Assembly: GCA_025455345.1 (NCBI GenBank)
Contig: JALOMS010000118.1
Location: forward strand, 1 to 10,131
Direction of reading: 5' to 3'
DNA length: 10,131 nt
Source of the DNA: Thermoflexibacter sp.
GTDB lineage: Bacteria; Bacteroidota; Bacteroidia; Cytophagales; Thermoflexibacteraceae
Below the pieces are notes generated by a model. The model ran no database searches, was not told where the DNA came from, and worked only from the letters and a program-made list of their open reading frames with translations. The position numbers and the translations under genes were made by a program. Below, in pieces: positions 5,804 to 10,131 of this stretch. Within the stretch, counting starts at the first letter, position 1. Every line of letters starts with the position of its first letter.

Positions 5804-7702
5804 ATGAGTGATATAGTTAAGCATGAGTGCGGTGTAGCACTTATTAGGCTTCGTAAGCCACTTTCTTATTACATAGAAAAGTATGGTTCGCCTACCTACG
5901 CCTTGGACAAACTGTACCTATTAATGGAAAAACAGCACAATCGCGGACAAGACGGCGCAGGTGTTGCAAATATTGTCCTCAATTCTAAGGCGGGTTATCC
6001 TTATATTTTTAGAGAGCGTTCGATAAAGCCACAACCTATTGCGGATATTTTTAAAAAAATCTATAAAAAATTTAAAAAAGCTAAAAAACACGGCAATAAG
6101 GAATACCTCAATGCTCATTGGCTGAACCACAATGTTCCTTTCTCTGGCGAGCTACTCTTAGGACATCTTAGATACGGGACTCATGGGGAAAACTCTATTG
6201 AAAATTGTCATCCTTTTATTCGCAAAAATAATTGGCGCAGTCGCAACTTGGTCGTGGCGGGCAATTTTAACATGACCAATGTAGATGAGCAGTTTGAGAA
6301 ATTGGTGAGTTTGGGGCAACACCCTAAAGCAATGGCAGATACGGTTACAGTGTTGGAGAAAATAGGACATTTCTTAGATATGGAAAACCAACGCCTATTT
6401 GATATATTCAATGAGCAAGGTTATTCTAATGAAGAAATCACAGACTTGTTATCAGAAAATATTGATATTCAAAGAGTTTTACAGCGTTCTTGCAAGGATT
6501 TTGATGGAGGATATGTGATGGCTGGTCTAACGGGATACGGAGCCGCATTTGTGTCAAGAGACCCCGCAGGAATCCGTCCAGCGTATTATTATGCTGATAA
6601 TGAGGTCGTTGTAGTAGCCTCAGAGAAACCCGCAATAAAGACTGCATTCGATGTTGATTATAGTGAAATTAAGGAAATTAGCCCTGCTCATGCCTTAGTG
6701 ATTCAAAGAAATGGAGAATTTGGTGAATATCAGTTTACAGAACCATTAGAAAAAAAATCTTGTAGTTTTGAAAGAATTTATTTTTCAAGAGGCACAGACC
6801 CAGATATTTATAGAGAGAGAAAAGAACTTGGGAGGCTTCTCACCAATGATATTTTGAAGGCAATTGATTATGATTTAGAGAATACCGTATTTTCTTATAT
6901 TCCTAATACAGCCGAAACAGCATTTTTAGGGCTTACTAAAGGCGTAGAACGCTTCCTCATTGAGCAAAGGAAAAAAGCGATTATTTCTGGCAAACTTTCT
7001 CACGAGGAGATAGAAAAAGTCCTTTCCTTCAGACCAAGAGTCGAGAAATTGGTCATTAAAGATGCCAAAATGCGAACCTTTATTACCGATGATAAGCATA
7101 GGGAAGACTTGGTAGCCCATATCTATGATACTACGTATGAGGTTATTAGGAAAAGAATAGATACAGTAGTCGTGATAGATGATTCTATTGTAAGAGGGAC
7201 AACTTTGGAGAAAAGTATTATCAATATGTTAGAGAAGTTAGAGCCTAAAAGAATCGTCATCGTATCCTCTGCCCCCCAAATTCGCTTCCCTGACTGTTAT
7301 GGAATAGATATGTCGAGAATGCAAGACTTTATAGCTTTTCGTGCGGCACTTGCCCTGCTCAAAGAAACTCAAAATCAGTATTTATTAGAAGAAGTATATT
7401 ATAAGTGTTTGGATTCCATGAAGTTAGAAAGACATAAAATCCAAAACCATGTTAAGGAAATTTATGCTCCTTTTGATTATGAGCAAGTATCCAACAAAGT
7501 CGCAGAGATAGTAAAACCCAAGCACGTAAAAGCAGAAGTAAAGGTCGTATTCCAAACAGTAGAAAATCTGCACAATGCCTGTCCAAATTATTCAGGAGAT
7601 TGGTATTTTACAGGAGATTATCCTACGGCAGGTGGCAACAAAGTCGTTAATCGCGCCTTCATCAATTTTATGGAAGGTAGAAACCAAAGAGCATATTTAT
7701 AA
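5804..7702 (+). CDS. purF: Amidophosphoribosyltransferase, long Bacteroidota-type variant (PurF-like)
   Basis: PurF makes 5-phosphoribosylamine from PRPP and glutamine, the first step of purine synthesis. I chose ATG 5804 (632 aa) over a TTG at 5768, because the TTG lies in the imperfect -7 box and 5804 gives MSDIVKHECGV. C9 after Glu matches the class II amidotransferase nucleophile exposed by autocleavage of a short propeptide. Visible motifs: HNRGQDGAG (45-53), GHLRYGTHG (120-128), GNFNMTN (153-159), RDPAGIRP (252-259), SCSFERIYFSRG (319-330), MRTFI (423-427), the PRPP loop VVVIDDSIVRGTT (455-467), and DCYGID (497-502). Ordinary PurF is about 470-510 aa. The extra length is spread through the glutaminase domain (notably about 62-118), before MRTFI, and at the C-terminus. 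C320, C498 and C593 sit near positions of Fe-S ligands in Bacillus-type PurF, but the paired C-x-x-C is not present. A second, standard purF elsewhere in the genome is possible, making the symbol tentative. Confidence 0.85.
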   Translation: MSDIVKHECGVALIRLRKPLSYYIEKYGSPTYALDKLYLLMEKQHNRGQDGAGVANIVLNSKAGYPYIFRERSIKPQPIADIFKKIYKKFKKAKKHGNKEYLNAHWLNHNVPFSGELLLGHLRYGTHGENSIENCHPFIRKNNWRSRNLVVAGNFNMTNVDEQFEKLVSLGQHPKAMADTVTVLEKIGHFLDMENQRLFDIFNEQGYSNEEITDLLSENIDIQRVLQRSCKDFDGGYVMAGLTGYGAAFVSRDPAGIRPAYYYADNEVVVVASEKPAIKTAFDVDYSEIKEISPAHALVIQRNGEFGEYQFTEPLEKKSCSFERIYFSRGTDPDIYRERKELGRLLTNDILKAIDYDLENTVFSYIPNTAETAFLGLTKGVERFLIEQRKKAIISGKLSHEEIEKVLSFRPRVEKLVIKDAKMRTFITDDKHREDLVAHIYDTTYEVIRKRIDTVVVIDDSIVRGTTLEKSIINMLEKLEPKRIVIVSSAPQIRFPDCYGIDMSRMQDFIAFRAALALLKETQNQYLLEEVYYKCLDSMKLERHKIQNHVKEIYAPFDYEQVSNKVAEIVKPKHVKAEVKVVFQTVENLHNACPNYSGDWYFTGDYPTAGGNKVVNRAFINFMEGRNQRAYL

Positions 7703-7729
7703 TTTTTAACCTATTATAAAAATCTGATT

Positions 7730-8386
7730 ATGAGAAAATTGTACTTCTTTTATTTTTTATTTTTAAGCATACTTTTCATTTCTGCCTGTGGCGAAAATAT
7801 AGAGGAGAGAGACCGAAAGATTAAACAGTCCCTAATGAAAATTACAAATGGTGTCCCTTGTATCTCTCTTACTGTTACTCCTGATTCTGCGGATAAAGAG
7901 GTTTTAGTAGCTATTGGTATCATGGAGGACAGTGCAAGAGTAGAAGCTCTGATTAAAAAAGATGAAAAAACAAAAGATTATATAGGTAGGGAAACCTTTG
8001 GCTCTTTTCTGGCTCGCGATATGAGCAGTAATATCGGCATGAGGGTTACAGACTTGGCATTGAAACCTACCAATACGCCCAATGTCTTCGAGGGCAAAGC
8101 CCTACTTAAGACGGGAGAGAAAATCTCTTTTATTGCTCACCCCGAAAAAGGTTGGTATCCCATAGATAATATAGATGTACTAACTACCATTATTAAGTAT
8201 CAGGTAATGAAAAGCTTAGAAAAAGGTAAAGTATTAGATAGCATAAGCATTGCTCCTGAAGGCGTGAGCAGGTATAGAGGCAAATTTATACTTAAGTCAG
8301 GAGAAGAGCAATGGATTTATGTCGTACACTCAGGTGATGGATTTTCTTGGAATCTTTCTGAAGCATATACTCCTTCTCCAAAGTAG
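7730..8386 (+). CDS. Hypothetical lipoprotein with internal duplication
   Basis: A 218-aa protein of no family I recognise. The N-terminus MRKLYFFYFLFLSILFISAC is a lipoprotein signal peptide: a short basic start, a hydrophobic core, and lipobox ISAC with C20 as the lipidated residue. The product is therefore exported and membrane-anchored. After a charged linker the mature part is probably beta-rich. Two segments look like copies of one unit: residues 104-147 (with FEGKALLKTGEKISFIAH, then GWYP) and 168-212 (with YRGKFILKSGEEQWIYVVH, then GFSWN). Shared features are a hydrophobic strand, GK-x-hydrophobic-LK-[TS]-GE, an alternating strand ending in H, and an aromatic turn. It starts 27 nt after the amidophosphoribosyltransferase stop with no promoter-like box between, so it is probably co-transcribed. 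A functional tie to purine synthesis is not shown. Being a real gene is near certain; its role is unknown. Confidence 0.85.
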   Translation: MRKLYFFYFLFLSILFISACGENIEERDRKIKQSLMKITNGVPCISLTVTPDSADKEVLVAIGIMEDSARVEALIKKDEKTKDYIGRETFGSFLARDMSSNIGMRVTDLALKPTNTPNVFEGKALLKTGEKISFIAHPEKGWYPIDNIDVLTTIIKYQVMKSLEKGKVLDSISIAPEGVSRYRGKFILKSGEEQWIYVVHSGDGFSWNLSEAYTPSPK

Positions 8387-8537
8387 ATATATTGATTGTT
8401 TGATAGCTAAGTAATTGTGCATTTTCATTGTAAAATACGCTTTAGCGTGTTCTGCTCATTATCAAATACTTATACACCCTGAAGGGTATTTTACAGTGTC
8501 GATTTAATTTGCTCACTTACTTAACGAACTAACTTCT
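8387..8537. other. Convergent intergenic region
   Basis: No coding potential is apparent here on either strand. Apart from the inverted-repeat element at 8427-8497, the flanks (8387-8426 and 8498-8537) are AT-rich with no promoter-like box or RNA gene that I can recognise. Confidence 0.6.
8427..8497. repeat. Compact inverted-repeat element between convergent genes (REP-like and/or bidirectional terminator)
   Basis: This 71-nt element is bounded by arms ATTGTAAAATAC (8427-8438) and GTATTTTACAGT (8486-8497). They pair at 11 of 12 positions, with the twelfth a possible G-U. Two smaller palindromes lie at its inner edges: ACGCT-TT-AGCGT (8437-8448) and ACCCT-GA-AGGGT (8476-8487), each overlapping an arm by two bases, so the folds are alternatives. 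The element lies between the stops of the convergent lipoprotein and hydrolase genes, where a terminator for both strands would be expected. The AAAA and TTTT runs in the arms suit that. The mixture of small GC-rich hairpins inside an AT-rich inverted repeat also resembles dispersed REP or MITE sequences, but copy number cannot be judged from one window. Confidence 0.6.
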
Positions 8538-9473
8538 TTACTTCTTCACGAACTCCACCAATCCACTCATCAATCCTTCTGCCAAAGGCAAGTCTGGCTT
8601 GGAATAAGTAGCAATGTTCTCTGCTCTATCTGCCGTGCTTGCCTTTAAGATATGATTCATTTTTTCTACAAGCAAATATTTTGCCTTGGGGCTTGCTTCT
8701 TTCAGCAATAAAGCCTCACTTTCAGCTACTTGTATGTCCGTAGTCCCTTGTACTATCAGGGTAGGAATCTGCAATTTCTTGATTTCTAACTGTGGATTGT
8801 ACCTGAGCCAAGAAATCATGTAGGGCTGTACGCTGGGGCGGAACAGGCTCATATACATTGGGTTAGGATTTTCAATTAATTTCCCTTCTTTCAGTTGGTT
8901 AAACAGATTCTCAATGTCTGTAATGATATTTTCTGGTTGTTTCTGGTCTTTGAGTTGTTGCAAAATCACTTCGTTGATAGGTCTTCCTGCGCCCGCCAAA
9001 GAAATAAATTTACTGGTTTTGCTTTTTTGCGCCGCGACCATGCCTATCAGCGAGCCTTCGCTATGCCCCAAAATGGTAACGGAAGAAAATCGCTTGTCCT
9101 TGCTCAAAAAGTTTACCCAAGCCACTGCGTCGTCTATGTAATGCTCAAAACGCAAACTGTCCTCTTTCATGCCTGCGGTAACGCTTTTAGCTACGCCGCG
9201 CTTGTCGTAGCGCAAAGTAGCGATTTCATTTTTGGCAAACTCTTCTGCCAAAAGTTTGTAGGGCTGTGCTGTAACCCCTGCTATACTATTCCCGTTGCGG
9301 TCGGTGGGTCCCGAACCCGCAATAATCAGCACCACAGGCACAGTTTTTTTTGGTTCGGGTGTGAGCAAAGTGCCTTCTATTTTATTAACGCTTACAGTTT
9401 CTTCTTTGGATTGGGAGAAGGCGTAAGTTTGAAGAATAAAACCCAAGAATATGATTAAAAATGTTGTTTTCAC
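8538..9473 (-). CDS. Secreted alpha/beta hydrolase (serine esterase/peptidase-like)
   Basis: A 311-aa alpha/beta-hydrolase-fold protein. The N-terminus (hydrophobic FLIIFLGFIL, 5-14; likely cleavage around the AFS-QS at 18-22) is a type I signal peptide, so it acts outside the cytoplasm. The oxyanion region is IIAGSGPTDRNG (50-61). The nucleophile elbow GHSEG (136-140) gives S138. The acid is D246 in VQGTTDIQV and the base H274 in KMNHILK, completing the Ser-Asp-His triad. The stretch ATLRYDKRGVAKS (85-97) is common in secreted hydrolases of this kind. A cap of variable sequence lies between about 165 and 230. Substrate is unknown. The start is GTG at 9473; no in-frame ATG lies close by and the signal peptide begins there. 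It is divergent from the toxin-antitoxin pair, whose -33 element falls inside its first codons. It converges with the lipoprotein gene. Confidence 0.9.
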   Translation of the reverse strand: MKTTFLIIFLGFILQTYAFSQSKEETVSVNKIEGTLLTPEPKKTVPVVLIIAGSGPTDRNGNSIAGVTAQPYKLLAEEFAKNEIATLRYDKRGVAKSVTAGMKEDSLRFEHYIDDAVAWVNFLSKDKRFSSVTILGHSEGSLIGMVAAQKSKTSKFISLAGAGRPINEVILQQLKDQKQPENIITDIENLFNQLKEGKLIENPNPMYMSLFRPSVQPYMISWLRYNPQLEIKKLQIPTLIVQGTTDIQVAESEALLLKEASPKAKYLLVEKMNHILKASTADRAENIATYSKPDLPLAEGLMSGLVEFVKK

Positions 9474-9493
9474 GTAATAAATGATTAACTTTG
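9463..9493 (+). promoter_or_regulatory. Promoter of the toxin-antitoxin operon
   Basis: TAACTTTG (9486-9493) is a perfect TAnnTTTG -7 box. Exactly 19 nt upstream is GTTG (9463-9466), three of four bases of the -33 TTTG. This is the best promoter in the window. Initiation near 9498 leaves a leader of about 17 nt, A/T-rich and without a Shine-Dalgarno, before the ATG at 9515. The -33 element lies within the start of the divergent hydrolase gene. Confidence 0.6.
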
Positions 9494-9514
9494 TTTAAAA
9501 TAAAAAATAACTTT

Positions 9515-9688
9515 ATGATTGTAGAAATTAATAAGGGAATTACAACAGAAGAAATTAAACGTTTGATTTCCAATGTTTTCATTCAAAAACGAATCAAAGG
9601 TTATCCTGATTTAGACAAGTTTTTTGGTGTATTGCAACCAAGAAATTACACTCAAATTCAAAAAATAATGCGTGATGAGTGGGGGTAA
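9515..9688 (+). CDS. Putative antitoxin partner of the PIN-domain toxin
   Basis: A 57-aa protein starting at ATG 9515. A TTG at 9491 would add eight residues, but it lies inside the -7 box and is rejected. It is too short and too unlike AbrB, RHH or Phd sequences for me to place it in a named DNA-binding fold. What can be seen is a short N-terminal strand (MIVEI), a helix (about TTEEIKRLISNVFIQ), a GYPDLDKFFGVL segment, and a C-terminal tail TQIQKIMRDEWG. A short basic/aromatic tail ending in RDEW is familiar from small antitoxins encoded before PIN toxins, and likely fills the toxin's active-site groove. Its stop overlaps the toxin start by 14 nt in another frame, the usual layout of a translationally coupled antitoxin-toxin pair. 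The functional call rests mainly on position and size. Confidence 0.75.
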   Translation: MIVEINKGITTEEIKRLISNVFIQKRIKGYPDLDKFFGVLQPRNYTQIQKIMRDEWG

Positions 9689-10046
9689 GATAGTATTAGA
9701 CACCAATGCGCTTTCCTATTTTCTTTCTGGTAATGCAGAAATTAAAGAAATAATCACAGATAACGAACTACTTATCTCTGTTATTACAGAAATGGAAATG
9801 CTTAGTTATAGTGGTTTTTCTGCTATTGAAAGGAAAAATATTCGCAATTTTTTGAATCAATGTAATATCATTGAACTTACATATCCAATCAGAGAATTAG
9901 CCATAAAAATTCGTTTGGCTCATAGGCGCAAATTACCAGACGCAATCATTGCGGCAACAGCAATATTTTTTGAAGTACCTTTGATTACAACTGATAAAGA
10001 TTTCAAGAATATTAAAGATTTAGATTTAATATTAGTAAGCATTTAA
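9675..10046 (+). CDS. vapC: PIN-domain toxin, VapC family (predicted ribonuclease)
   Basis: A 123-aa protein of typical VapC length; VapC toxins are Mg-dependent endoribonucleases cutting tRNA or rRNA when freed from the antitoxin. The acidic PIN residues are present, numbered from ATG 9675: D9 in VLDTNALSYFLSG, E39 or E41 in VITEMEML, D89 in KLPDAIIAATA, and D107 and D109 in ITTDKDF. A GTG at 9672 adds only one residue; I prefer the ATG. It overlaps the antitoxin reading frame by 14 nt and depends on the same promoter. Composition is visibly more AT-rich than the hydrolase gene next door, consistent with mobility of such modules. Loss of activity is not suggested by any missing residue. The target RNA cannot be predicted. 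Confidence 0.92.
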   Translation: MSGGKIVLDTNALSYFLSGNAEIKEIITDNELLISVITEMEMLSYSGFSAIERKNIRNFLNQCNIIELTYPIRELAIKIRLAHRRKLPDAIIAATAIFFEVPLITTDKDFKNIKDLDLILVSI

Positions 10047-10131
10047 TTTTATTTTTTAAGTTTTTATATAAATTAATTTCTATCTACTTGTTTTTCAAGA
10101 ATTTGCTTACAAAAAACAGCATAGGTAAGGT
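10047..10131. other. Right-edge region, no complete gene
   Basis: These 85 AT-rich bases follow the toxin gene. On the minus strand two frames are open to the edge and could be the tail of an adjacent gene: one ends at a TAG at 10086-10084 (tail FFVSKFLKNK), another at a TAA at 10075-10073 (tail FCKQILEKQVDRN). Both are too short to choose between or to assign. No terminator hairpin or RNA gene is visible. Confidence 0.4.

Noticed and set aside
8895..9458. Long plus-strand open frame (187 codons) opposite the hydrolase gene
   Set aside because: The minus-strand frame has a signal peptide and a complete catalytic triad. The plus-strand translation is compositionally odd and Cys/Phe-rich, with no recognisable motif.
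9491..9514. TTG start for the antitoxin adding eight residues
   Set aside because: The codon is part of the TAACTTTG promoter box, so it would not be translated from that promoter. The ATG at 9515 is well placed.
9678..9688. Programmed frameshift on the GGGGG run fusing antitoxin to toxin
   Set aside because: The toxin frame is +1 relative to the antitoxin, while slippage on such runs is normally -1. A simple overlap with re-initiation explains the layout.
1..10131. CRISPR array, tRNA, rRNA, insertion sequence or prophage genes
   Set aside because: No regularly spaced repeats, tRNA-like cloverleafs, rRNA signatures, transposase motifs or phage genes were seen on either strand.

Overview
The window looks like the chromosome of a member of the Bacteroidota, probably Cytophagales-like. 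Four things point there: low GC, A/T-rich leaders without Shine-Dalgarno sequences, several upstream boxes matching the Bacteroidota -7 promoter element TAnnTTTG, and a long (632 aa) variant of amidophosphoribosyltransferase that I associate with this phylum. The genus cannot be fixed from the sequence.

Left end (1-1634, minus strand): a two-gene glycosyltransferase operon. A GT11 fucosyltransferase-like gene (741-1634) overlaps by 16 nt a GT2 glycosyltransferase that runs off the left edge (start codon at 756). This looks like the edge of a surface-polysaccharide locus. Centre-left (1725-4203, plus): the ribosome-associated GTPase HflX, then a soluble receiver-histidine kinase protein with no sensor domain. 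The kinase ends 6 nt from the end of a convergent, secreted, Cys-type sulfatase (4210-5595, minus).

Centre-right (5804-8386, plus): the long PurF-type amidophosphoribosyltransferase and, 27 nt downstream, an unrecognised lipoprotein with an apparent internal duplication. The pair is divergent from the sulfatase and probably co-transcribed. Next (8387-8537) is a convergent intergenic gap with a compact inverted-repeat element, probably REP-like and/or a bidirectional terminator. It is followed by a secreted alpha/beta hydrolase (8538-9473, minus). Divergent from the hydrolase is a small toxin-antitoxin operon: a short antitoxin of a poorly described type (9515-9688) overlapping a PIN/VapC toxin (9675-10046). 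The last 85 nt hold no complete gene.

Most of the window is ordinary chromosomal content: translation, nucleotide synthesis, signalling and envelope functions. I see no clear multi-gene novel system. The features most worth a second look are the inverted-repeat element at 8427-8497, the VapC partner antitoxin, the non-canonical donor-binding motif in the GT11 enzyme, the enlarged PurF with its lipoprotein neighbour, and the hflX promoter that abuts its start codon.
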